A program made the position numbers and the translations under genes. 12,244 bases of DNA from DATLOJ01 sp035536315 (lineage in GTDB: Bacteria > Actinomycetota > CADDZG01 > JAHWKV01). The notes under the pieces are model-generated. The model did no database searches and was not told where the DNA came from. It saw only the letters and a program-made list of their open reading frames with translations. The stretch covers positions 1 through 12,244 of the forward strand of contig DATLOJ010000049.1 in assembly GCA_035536315.1 (NCBI GenBank). The letters run 5' to 3'. This document shows positions 1 through 5,796 of the stretch, piece after piece; the first letter of the stretch is position 1, and each line of letters starts with the position of its first letter.

Positions 1-1
1 G

Positions 2-418
2 GTGAAAAGCAGGTCCACCGACAAACCCATTCCCGTCCTCGTTCACAGCTTGGAAGTCGCCCGCGAGCTTGGTGAGCTGAACAGTGATGCGGAGAAGATC
101 GCGGTTTCTGCATGGCCCGGCGCGGTGACGATCGTCGTCCCAAGAACCGAAGGATCCAAATCACTCGAGCTAGGTGGAGACGGCCGGACCATCGCTCTAA
201 GAGTTCCGGACAGCGGCTTCACTTTGAGGCTGCTCGAGAGGGCCGGCCCCCTGGCCGCGACCAGCGCCAACATCTCGGGACAAGGGACACCCGAAACGAT
301 CGGCTCAATAGAGAGGCTGTTCGGGGACCAGGTCGCTCTTTACGTCGACGGAGGCGAGCTATCGGGTGCCCCGTCCGAAATAGTCAGCTTCGTGGGAGGC
401 AGGCGGAAGCTGAGATGA
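2..418 (+). CDS. tsaC: L-threonylcarbamoyladenylate synthase (TsaC/Sua5/YrdC family), 3' part only
   Basis: Enzyme of the cytosolic tRNA t6A37 pathway, making threonylcarbamoyl-AMP from threonine, bicarbonate and ATP. The visible 138 residues begin inside the family's Lys/Arg-rich substrate loop (KSRSTDKPIPVLV, residues 2-14), so the GTG at base 2 is only the window edge; roughly 50 N-terminal residues are missing. Recognisable family blocks are WPGAVTIVV (39-47), IALRVPD (64-70) and ATSANISG (86-93), the YrdC signature. The usual PST-V/I-V segment reads PSEIVS, and the protein ends directly after KLR, so it lacks the short Arg-Gly tail many homologues carry. It lies 70 bases upstream of rpiB on the same strand. 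The family is secure; whether the C-terminus is naturally short is not. Confidence 0.93.
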   Translation: MKSRSTDKPIPVLVHSLEVARELGELNSDAEKIAVSAWPGAVTIVVPRTEGSKSLELGGDGRTIALRVPDSGFTLRLLERAGPLAATSANISGQGTPETIGSIERLFGDQVALYVDGGELSGAPSEIVSFVGGRRKLR

Positions 419-488
419 TTGGGACCGGCCACCAGTCGGCAAGTGTTCTAATCGGCCAGATGATTCCCGGGATCAACGAAGGGCAACT

Positions 489-950
489 TTGAAAATCGCG
501 ATAGGCGCGGACCACGCAGGATTTTCATTGAAGGCCTTCTTGCGCGGATGGCTGGAGCAAAAGGGTCACGAGGTAAAGGATCTCGGCACAGACTCCGAGG
601 ATCCGGTCGACTACCCCGCCTTTTGCGCGGCCGTAGGTCGTGCAGTGGTAGCCGGGCAAGCGGATGCAGGCATAGTGCTCGGTGGAAGCGGGCAGGGGGA
701 AGCAATCTCGGCGAACAAGGTTCATGGAGTTCGAGCCGCCTTGTGCAACGACCTCTTCACGGCAAGGCTTGCCAGAGAGCACAACGATGCAAACGTGCTC
801 TCGATGGGAGCCCGGATAGTGGCACCCCACCTCGCTGCCGAAATCCTCGAAGTGTTTCTCGAAACGAAATTCGCCGGCGGGCGTCACCAGCCTCGCATCG
901 ACCAGATCAAGGACATCGAAGCTGAGGAGGGCTCCAAGGCCCAGGGTTAG
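489..950 (+). CDS. rpiB: Ribose-5-phosphate isomerase B
   Basis: Interconverts ribose-5-phosphate and ribulose-5-phosphate in the non-oxidative pentose phosphate pathway (cytosol). The 153-residue protein starts GADHAG (6-11), with the conserved Asp8-His9. The position of the E. coli catalytic Cys is Ser67 in GGSGQGE (65-71), followed by Glu71 and SANK (74-77). This is the arrangement described for mycobacterial RpiB, where a Glu rather than Cys acts as base. His98 in REHNDANVLSMG is the conserved substrate-binding His. Start is TTG at 489, with AAGGG at 479-483 five bases upstream; no ATG precedes the conserved KIAIGADH start. The last ~15 residues are charged and extend past the core. The next gene begins 11 bases after the stop. 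Family members also act on allose-6-phosphate, but this active-site form favours ribose-5-phosphate. Confidence 0.95.
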   Translation: MKIAIGADHAGFSLKAFLRGWLEQKGHEVKDLGTDSEDPVDYPAFCAAVGRAVVAGQADAGIVLGGSGQGEAISANKVHGVRAALCNDLFTARLAREHNDANVLSMGARIVAPHLAAEILEVFLETKFAGGRHQPRIDQIKDIEAEEGSKAQG

Positions 951-961
951 AGTCCTTAGCC

Positions 962-2614
962 ATGGCAACTACGGGGGATTTGCGGAAGCGTTTCCTCTGT
1001 GCGTTTGTCGTTGCCGCATCCGTACTGTCGGCTGCCCTTCCTTCGGCCGCTCAGACGCCTTCGCCCGCCACCGCCCGGCTCGAGGGAGTTGCGGACGTTA
1101 AGTCCGTTCACAGCAAGGAGGTCTTCAAGTTCACTCCCAACTGCTCCACCGGCCCTTGTGACACCACCCTCGCGCCGCAGGCGAGTGCCAACTACATCAC
1201 CAAGCAGTTCACAGCAGAGTTCGACGGCAGCGGATACTCCGCCAGCTACCAGCGCCGGATGTGCCTTGATGGCGAAAGCGGTAATGCGGTCGAAGGTGAA
1301 TTAACCAGTTTCGAGGCCCCCGTTACTTTCCGCCTGAGCTTCACGGTCACGAAGGGAGTGCTGAGCAGCGGAGTTTGGAGGGCCAAGGAGATAAGCGGCA
1401 GCTGGGCTGCGTCCGTTGGACGGTCAACCGCATTCAAAGAAGGGTGCGACACATGGGTTGACGAAAATCGCAGGGGAACTCTGTTTGGAGTGTTCGCGTC
1501 GGTGTTGGAGGACAAGCCGACACCCTCTCCGTCTCCTCGCGTGACTCCCCGGCCCACTCCTTCACGGCCGGCCCCCGGCACCGTCTCCCCGAGCCCAAGT
1601 CCATCTCCCGGCGTTGTAGAGGTGCCACTCGGTCAGAGCGAGCTTCCCGAGTTGGAGGGCAACGTATTCGTTGCATCCGTGAGGGATCCGACCAATGCCG
1701 ATCTTCAGGGCGATCGGTTGCTGCTGAACGCGCTTCTAACGCTGCTTTTGATCCTGCTCCTTCCGTTTCCTGCCGAGTTGTTCAACTCGACATACGAAAA
1801 TAACCACGACGAGATCAGGGGCTGGATCGGACTGAGGCCCAAAGACCCGGCGCGTGGCGCAACCCGGATACGTGGGTGGATAGCTTTCATTCCGTTCACG
1901 GTAATCGCGGCATTCCTCAACGGGTTCCTCGACCCAGGCTTCGGCGTAAACCGGCCCTCTCTGATCACATTGATCTCGTTGGCAGCAACCATCGTCGTTC
2001 TTACATTCGTGTTTGTTCTTCCCTCGAAGGTGCTGCTCGGAATGCTGGGGTGGCGTTCCCGATTCGACGTGCTTCCAGGCTCGATTCTCATCGCGGTCGT
2101 TTGCGTGGTCGCTTCGAGAGTTCTGTCACTGGCCCCCGGTTACCTGTACGGATTGGTAGCAGGCCTGGTAATGATCAGCGAGACCCCCGAGAAGGAGGAG
2201 GGGCAAGGGTACGCATTTTCCTTTCTCTGGCTGATCATCGTTGCGGGCCTGTCGTGGGCAGCGCTCGTTCCCGTAAACGCCGCTGTTGAGGCGGGCAACA
2301 ACGAGGATTGGAACCTCGTGCTTCAAACGGTCCTTGCCGCTACCTTCACGGGCGGTTTGAGCGCCGTTGCTTTCGGCTTAGCTCCCCTCAAGTTTCTTCC
2401 GGGCGAGAAGGTCCTTCGGTGGAGCAAGGTGGCTTGGGCGCTTCTTTTCGGATCAGGCGTGTTCGCTCTTCTTCATTTCGTTTTGAATCCAACGGCTGGG
2501 AATGAGGATTCATCGGTGCTAACCGCAACAATCATGTTTGGAGTGTTCGGGCTCATCTCGGTTGCGTTTTGGAGTTACTTCAGGTTCCGGCCTGCTCGGG
2601 AGTCAGAGTCTTAG
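962..2614 (+). CDS. Uncharacterised membrane protein: secreted Cys-rich domain, Pro-rich linker, about eight membrane helices
   Basis: Function unknown. The 550-residue protein has an N-terminal signal peptide (1-30; RKR then a hydrophobic core, likely cleavage after PSAA). An outer domain (about 35-182) contains Cys61, Cys66, Cys101 and Cys162, with CSTGPCDTTL at 61-70; the four Cys could form two disulphides. A low-complexity Pro/Ser/Thr linker (186-217) follows. The C-terminal half has about eight hydrophobic segments (roughly 252-272, 305-322, 333-356, 372-404, 417-438, 452-475, 488-508, 518-540), with a conserved-looking FGLAP at 471-475. From memory this resembles an actinobacterial family named for an 'FGLLP' motif; no activity is known to me. 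ATG 962 lacks a clear Shine-Dalgarno and lies 11 bases after rpiB, so coupled translation is likely. It converges on glyA. It could be a cell-envelope sensor or transporter-like protein, which is only a guess. Confidence 0.85.
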   Translation: MATTGDLRKRFLCAFVVAASVLSAALPSAAQTPSPATARLEGVADVKSVHSKEVFKFTPNCSTGPCDTTLAPQASANYITKQFTAEFDGSGYSASYQRRMCLDGESGNAVEGELTSFEAPVTFRLSFTVTKGVLSSGVWRAKEISGSWAASVGRSTAFKEGCDTWVDENRRGTLFGVFASVLEDKPTPSPSPRVTPRPTPSRPAPGTVSPSPSPSPGVVEVPLGQSELPELEGNVFVASVRDPTNADLQGDRLLLNALLTLLLILLLPFPAELFNSTYENNHDEIRGWIGLRPKDPARGATRIRGWIAFIPFTVIAAFLNGFLDPGFGVNRPSLITLISLAATIVVLTFVFVLPSKVLLGMLGWRSRFDVLPGSILIAVVCVVASRVLSLAPGYLYGLVAGLVMISETPEKEEGQGYAFSFLWLIIVAGLSWAALVPVNAAVEAGNNEDWNLVLQTVLAATFTGGLSAVAFGLAPLKFLPGEKVLRWSKVAWALLFGSGVFALLHFVLNPTAGNEDSSVLTATIMFGVFGLISVAFWSYFRFRPARESES

Positions 2615-2618
2615 GAAA

Positions 2619-3875
2619 CTAAACCGCGAGCCCGGGGGCGGGGAAGGCAGCGCATGCCTCTGCGATCTCTCCGGCAATCTTTTCTCCAAGTGCCTCATCG
2701 TCGGGGGCCGAAACAACAGAGTCGATCCAATCGGCGATGCGGACCATCTCGCTCGTTCCCATTCCTCTGCTTGTAACGGCCGGAGTGCCCAGACGAATGC
2801 CGGACGGGTCCGCGGGTTTGCGAGGATCGAATGGGACAGTGTTGAAGTTCAGCTCGATGCCTGCACGATCGAGCGCCTTAGCTGCGGGCAGGCCCGTTAT
2901 CCCCTTGTTGGTCAGGTCGATCAGCATCAGGTGGTTATCGGTTCCGCCCGAAACAAGGTCGAAGCCTCGCTCGGTCAAAGCCGCGGCCAGGGCCTGCGCG
3001 TTCTCGACGATCTTGTGGGCATACGTTTTGAACTCCGGCTTGGCCGCTTCTCCGAGTGCAACCGCGATTGCGGCGGTCGTGTGATTGTGAGGTCCGCCCT
3101 GCAATCCCGGGAACACGGCGCGATCCATCGGCCTTGCGTGACTCTCTCGCGACATGAACATGGCACCGCGGGGGCCTCGCAAAGTCTTATGCGTGGTTGT
3201 CGTTACGACATCGGCCAGACCAACAGGGGATGGGTGGGCCCCACCTGCGATGAGGCCGGCAATGTGCGCGATGTCGGCAGCAAAGATTGCATCGACCTCT
3301 TTGGCTATCTCGGCGAACGTGTCGAAGTGGATCGTCCTTGGAATGGCCGTTCCTCCGGCCCAGATCAACTTCGGCCGCTCCCTTTTTGCAATGTCGTGAA
3401 CCTGGTCGTAATCGAGGCGTCCGGTCTTCGGATCAACGCCGTAGTGAACGGGGTTGAACCATTTGCCGGTGGCCGAGACCTTCGATCCGTGGGATAGGTG
3501 GCCTCCGTGCGGGAGCTCCATCGACAAGAAGGTGTCGCCGGGCTTCAGGAACGCGAGGTAGACCGCGAGGTTGCATGGAGTTCCCGAGTAGGGCTGAACG
3601 TTTGCGTGCTCCGCTCCGAACAGTGCCTTGGCGCGGGAAACAGCTAACTCCTCGATGGGATCGATGAACTGCTGGCCCTCGTAGTAACGCTTGCCCGGGT
3701 ACCCCTCCGAGTACTTGTTTGTCAGGACCGTGCCTGTTGCGGCGAGGACCGCTTCTGATACGTAATTCTCGGACGGAATCAGCCTGATCTTGTCTCTTTC
3801 GCGCTTTTCCTCGGCCTCGATGAGGCGCGCGATTTCCGGATCCGTATCGGCGAGGGATTTTCTGAGGTCTGCCAC
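2619..3875 (-). CDS. glyA: Serine hydroxymethyltransferase
   Basis: PLP enzyme of the cytosol that converts serine and tetrahydrofolate to glycine and 5,10-methylene-THF, supplying one-carbon units. From the GTG at 3875 it has 418 residues, almost the E. coli length (417). The PLP-binding Lys is K230 in THKTLRGPRG and the general-base Glu is E57 in YSEGYPGKRYY. Other family blocks are RLIPSENY, AEHANVQPYSG, ADIAHIAGL, FPGLQGGPHNH and GIRLGTPAVTSRG. The YYEGQQ and QPYSG wording differs from the E. coli YYGGCE and QPHSG type and fits a divergent subfamily I associate with Actinomycetota. A 13-residue extension back to TTG 3914 is possible but would use the -35 box as a start codon, so I reject it. 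It is antisense to its neighbours: stop-to-stop gap of 4 bases with the upstream gene, divergent from the wecA-like gene. Confidence 0.97.
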   Translation of the reverse strand: MADLRKSLADTDPEIARLIEAEEKRERDKIRLIPSENYVSEAVLAATGTVLTNKYSEGYPGKRYYEGQQFIDPIEELAVSRAKALFGAEHANVQPYSGTPCNLAVYLAFLKPGDTFLSMELPHGGHLSHGSKVSATGKWFNPVHYGVDPKTGRLDYDQVHDIAKRERPKLIWAGGTAIPRTIHFDTFAEIAKEVDAIFAADIAHIAGLIAGGAHPSPVGLADVVTTTTHKTLRGPRGAMFMSRESHARPMDRAVFPGLQGGPHNHTTAAIAVALGEAAKPEFKTYAHKIVENAQALAAALTERGFDLVSGGTDNHLMLIDLTNKGITGLPAAKALDRAGIELNFNTVPFDPRKPADPSGIRLGTPAVTSRGMGTSEMVRIADWIDSVVSAPDDEALGEKIAGEIAEACAAFPAPGLAV

Positions 3876-3884
3876 TTGAGCGTC

Positions 3885-3914
3885 ACGGTACGGGGTGGCA
3901 AGGCATACGGTCAA
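3885..3914 (-). promoter_or_regulatory. Predicted glyA promoter
   Basis: On the - strand, TTGACC (3914-3909) is separated by 18 bases from TACCGT (3890-3885), a sigma-70-like -35/-10 pair. Transcription would start about 6-8 bases further on, at roughly 3879-3877, leaving 1-3 bases before GTG 3875. The glyA mRNA would therefore be leaderless or nearly so, a configuration common in Actinomycetota, and no Shine-Dalgarno is seen. The -35 overlaps the candidate -10 of the divergent gene. Confidence 0.55.
3906..3911 (+). promoter_or_regulatory. Possible -10 element for the wecA-like gene
   Basis: TACGGT on the + strand fits TANNNT and lies 15 bases before ATG 3927. No convincing -35 is found 16-18 bases upstream. 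It overlaps the glyA -35 box, so the two divergent promoters, if both real, could not easily be occupied at once. Weak call. Confidence 0.25.
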
Positions 3915-3926
3915 ACGCGTGCCAGA

Positions 3927-5057
3927 ATGACCCCCCGAATGCAGCCCTACCTGTTGGTGCTTGCCGTCGCGGCACTCATCACGTTCAGCACGACGCCGCT
4001 CGTTTTAAAGCTGAGCAGACGCATCGGCGCGGTCGATACGCCGACCGACCGAAAAGTGCACGCGGTCCCAACACCTTCCCTCGGGGGGATCGCGATCTTC
4101 CTCGGATTCGTGGGCGCCATGGCCGTTGCATCGGTCATCGAGCCTTTCAAGCAATCCTTCCGTCCGCTGTTCATTTATCCAGCAAGAGAAACGATTGGGA
4201 TTCTGGTTGCGGCCACGATTGTGTTTGCTCTGGGAGTGGTCGATGACCTCACCAAAGGAAAGGGCGGCGTTCAGGCCCCCGTGAAGTTGTCGGTGCAGCT
4301 CCTGGCTGCCGGCCTCGCTTTCCTGTTCGGTGTCAGGCTCGAGTACCTCAGGGTGCCGGGCGTCGGGGGCCTTTACGTCTCACAGGATGTGTCGGCAATC
4401 GTCACAGTGATCTGGATCGTCGTCGTCGTCAACGCAGTCAACCTGATGGATGGGCTCGACGGCCTGGCGGCTGGTATCACCTCGATCGCATCCATGGCCT
4501 TCTTCGTTTACACATACCAGCTGTCCCAGCAAGGCCTTACCGGCCCGGAGCCCACCGCGCAGGTGATCTCGATAATCCTCGTTGGCGCAACCCTTGGATT
4601 CCTTCGATACAACTTCAACCCGGCCAAGATATTTATGGGGGACTCCGGCAGTTACACGCTTGGCTTCCTGCTTGCCGCGGGCACCGTTGTGGGCATCGGC
4701 AGAACGTATCCGGGGGAGAGTCCGTCCGAGGACTTGCTCTTCTACCTGCCCCTGGTCATCCCGCTCATCGTTCTGGCGGTCCCGATCATCGACACCCTGC
4801 TGGCCGTCGTCCGCAGGGCGAGTAAAGGCCAGCACATCTTTCACGCAGATCGCGAGCACATTCATCACCGACTGCTGGAAATCGGCCACGGCCACAGGCA
4901 GGCCGTGATCATCATGTACGGGTGGGCCGGAGTGATCGCAGCCACCATGCTCGCCCTGACTTTCCAGCAGATGTACGTGCTGCCGTTCCTTGGCGGCGCC
5001 CTGCTGATGCTCGTGCTTTACACGACTCTGCCGAGGAAAGCCCGCGTAAAAACCTAG
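3927..5057 (+). CDS. wecA: Polyprenyl-phosphate GlcNAc-1-phosphate transferase family protein (WecA/TagO/MraY superfamily)
   Basis: Integral membrane enzyme that moves a HexNAc-1-phosphate from its UDP donor to polyprenyl phosphate, starting a cell-wall-linked glycan (in mycobacteria the arabinogalactan linker). The 376-residue form has about ten or eleven hydrophobic helices. Signature blocks are DRKVHAVPTPSLGG (41-54), Asp106-Asp107 in VVDDLTKG, NAVNLMDGLDGLA (169-181), FMGDSGS (236-242) and HIHHR (311-315), all on expected cytosolic loops. The reading frame is open to TTG 3876, but that would overlap the glyA N-terminus. ATG 3927 or 3939 fits better because the first helix begins at QPYLL; neither has a clear Shine-Dalgarno. 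It lies just upstream of the atp operon, as Rv1302 does in M. tuberculosis. The exact sugar acceptor and product cannot be read from sequence. Confidence 0.92.
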   Translation: MTPRMQPYLLVLAVAALITFSTTPLVLKLSRRIGAVDTPTDRKVHAVPTPSLGGIAIFLGFVGAMAVASVIEPFKQSFRPLFIYPARETIGILVAATIVFALGVVDDLTKGKGGVQAPVKLSVQLLAAGLAFLFGVRLEYLRVPGVGGLYVSQDVSAIVTVIWIVVVVNAVNLMDGLDGLAAGITSIASMAFFVYTYQLSQQGLTGPEPTAQVISIILVGATLGFLRYNFNPAKIFMGDSGSYTLGFLLAAGTVVGIGRTYPGESPSEDLLFYLPLVIPLIVLAVPIIDTLLAVVRRASKGQHIFHADREHIHHRLLEIGHGHRQAVIIMYGWAGVIAATMLALTFQQMYVLPFLGGALLMLVLYTTLPRKARVKT

Positions 5058-5064
5058 CTCTATG

Positions 5065-5093
5065 TTGCCCCGACGGGGGTCTGCTGTTACTAT
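5065..5093 (+). promoter_or_regulatory. Predicted atp operon promoter
   Basis: TTGCCC (5065-5070), a 17-base spacer and TACTAT (5088-5093) make a good sigma-70-type promoter in the 84-base gap after the wecA-like stop codon. The predicted start of transcription is about 5100, giving a leader of some 40 bases before ATG 5142. A Rex-like operator covers the predicted start. Confidence 0.65.
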
Positions 5094-5095
5094 GC

Positions 5096-5113
5096 TTGTG
5101 AAAACTTTCACAA
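5096..5113 (+). promoter_or_regulatory. Rex-type redox operator (perfect 18-bp palindrome)
   Basis: TTGTGAAAACTTTCACAA is an exact inverted repeat: arms TTGTGAAA (5096-5103) and TTTCACAA (5106-5113) around AC. It matches the known Rex consensus TTGTGAA-N4-TTCACAA at all fourteen fixed positions. It begins 3 bases after the -10 and spans the predicted start of transcription, the expected position for a repressor. Rex leaves DNA when NADH is high. From memory, atpIBEFHAGDC is a direct Rex target in Streptomyces avermitilis. The Rex gene itself is not in this window. Confidence 0.78.
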
Positions 5114-5141
5114 AGTCCGCCGGGCCAGTCGGGAGGGCGGA

Positions 5142-5393
5142 ATGCGTGGGTTAGGATCGGTTTTCCCCAGCATGCCTCAAGACCCGGATAAAACGCCGTC
5201 CACGATGACGGGCTTCGGATTGGCGATGGGACTTTCGGCAGAGCTGGTAGCCACGACAGCGGTTGGAACGGGCCTTGGGTGGCTGATGGACAGCTGGCTC
5301 GAGACCTTTCCGGCTTTTCTATTTATCGGCGCTCTTCTGGGGGGAGCGGCGGGAGTCACCAGGCTTTATCGATCATGGAAGAGGAACTTTTGA
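5142..5393 (+). CDS. AtpZ/AtpI-like small membrane protein, first gene of the atp operon
   Basis: An 83-residue protein with two hydrophobic helices (about 24-48 and 56-75) joined by LMDSWLET, ending in a basic tail (RLYRSWKRNF). This is the hairpin layout of the AtpZ / small AtpI-like family (Gly-rich first helix, Asp in the loop, FIGALLGGAAG second helix). Relatives at the head of atp operons have been linked to c-ring assembly or Mg2+ supply in the membrane; the role here is inferred from that. ATG 5142 follows GGGAGG (5131-5136) by 5 bases, an excellent ribosome site. An internal ATG at 5172 has none, though the conserved part starts only after it. The 3' end overlaps the next gene by 4 bases (TTGA). 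Confidence 0.82.
   Translation: MRGLGSVFPSMPQDPDKTPSTMTGFGLAMGLSAELVATTAVGTGLGWLMDSWLETFPAFLFIGALLGGAAGVTRLYRSWKRNF
5381..5385 (+). promoter_or_regulatory. Ribosome binding site selecting TTG 5390 for atpI
   Basis: GAGGA lies 4 bases before TTG 5390, which overlaps the preceding stop codon as TTGA. The competing ATG at 5375 lies upstream of this element and has no good Shine-Dalgarno of its own. Confidence 0.45.
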
Positions 5394-5785
5394 CCTTGGA
5401 CGCTGGTGCAGGTTCACCAAAGAGACTGCTCATCAAGTCGGGCAGCCTCGGGATCATCGCCTCGATCGCGGGCTTAGGGTTTGGCGGCGCGATGGGAGCC
5501 CTCGGAGCGCTTCTCGGTTCCGTTGCCGCCGCCTTGTATGCGTCCGGATATTTGAAATCTCACATCGGGAGGGCAGGCCGTGACAAGTTCTACGACCCCG
5601 CCCTTCTCCAGTCGGCTTTTCTGCGGATGGTGCTTCTAGCGGCAGCGGGGGCCGGTGCCTACTTGTTGGGCCGTCAGGCGATCATCGGATTTCTCGCATC
5701 GTTCTTGTTTTGCTTCGGTGTTCTGGTTATCTCGGAAGCGGGTAGGGCTGCGAGGCAGCTGAAGACCCGCGGCGTTATCGGATAA
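5390..5785 (+). CDS. atpI: ATP synthase accessory protein I
   Basis: A 131-residue membrane protein with four hydrophobic helices (about 12-30, 31-50, 76-94, 96-116), a basic N-terminus and a basic C-terminal tail, typical of AtpI (ATP synthase subunit I). AtpI is not part of the finished enzyme; it helps assemble or stabilise the c-ring. Position between the AtpZ-like gene and atpB supports the call, because the sequence itself is weakly conserved. I place the start at TTG 5390 because of its Shine-Dalgarno and the 4-base TTGA overlap; ATG 5375 would add five residues. The TAA stop at 5783-5785 is part of the atpB ribosome site. Family identity is likely rather than certain. Confidence 0.78.
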   Translation: MTLDAGAGSPKRLLIKSGSLGIIASIAGLGFGGAMGALGALLGSVAAALYASGYLKSHIGRAGRDKFYDPALLQSAFLRMVLLAAAGAGAYLLGRQAIIGFLASFLFCFGVLVISEAGRAARQLKTRGVIG

Positions 5786-5789
5786 GGAG
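5784..5789 (+). promoter_or_regulatory. Ribosome binding site before three tandem TTG codons (atpB)
   Basis: AAGGAG lies 4, 7 and 10 bases before TTG codons at 5794, 5797 and 5800. Spacing favours 5797, but any of the three could be used. The element overlaps the atpI stop codon, coupling the two genes. Confidence 0.6.
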
Positions 5790-5796
5790 TGGCTTG

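Noticed and set aside
1519..1617. Low-complexity C/T-rich stretch considered as a DNA repeat
   Set aside because: It is explained by the Pro/Ser/Thr codons of the protein linker; no regular nucleotide unit repeats in tandem.
2612..2660. Possible bidirectional terminator between the converging membrane-protein gene and glyA
   Set aside because: Only 4 bases separate the stops; the GC-rich stretch nearby forms just a short GCCC/GGGC pair within glyA and has no T-run.
2538..3497. A 319-codon open frame on the + strand opposite glyA
   Set aside because: It lies antisense within the intact glyA gene and its product has no family features; codon bias of a high-G+C gene keeps the opposite strand open.
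3876..3914. Longer starts for glyA (TTG 3914) and the wecA-like gene (TTG 3876)
   Set aside because: They would make the divergent genes overlap at their 5' ends, add non-conserved residues and have no ribosome sites; TTG 3914 is better explained as the start of a -35 box.
5068..5079. CCCC-GAC-GGGG hairpin after the wecA-like stop, considered as a terminator
   Set aside because: The stem is only 4-5 bp, there is no T-run after it, and it lies in the spacer of the predicted atp promoter.
4380..5111. A 243-codon - strand frame running from the atp promoter through the wecA-like gene
   Set aside because: It is rich in His/Asp/Gln from reading a membrane protein gene backwards, and it would start inside the Rex-like palindrome; not credible as a gene.
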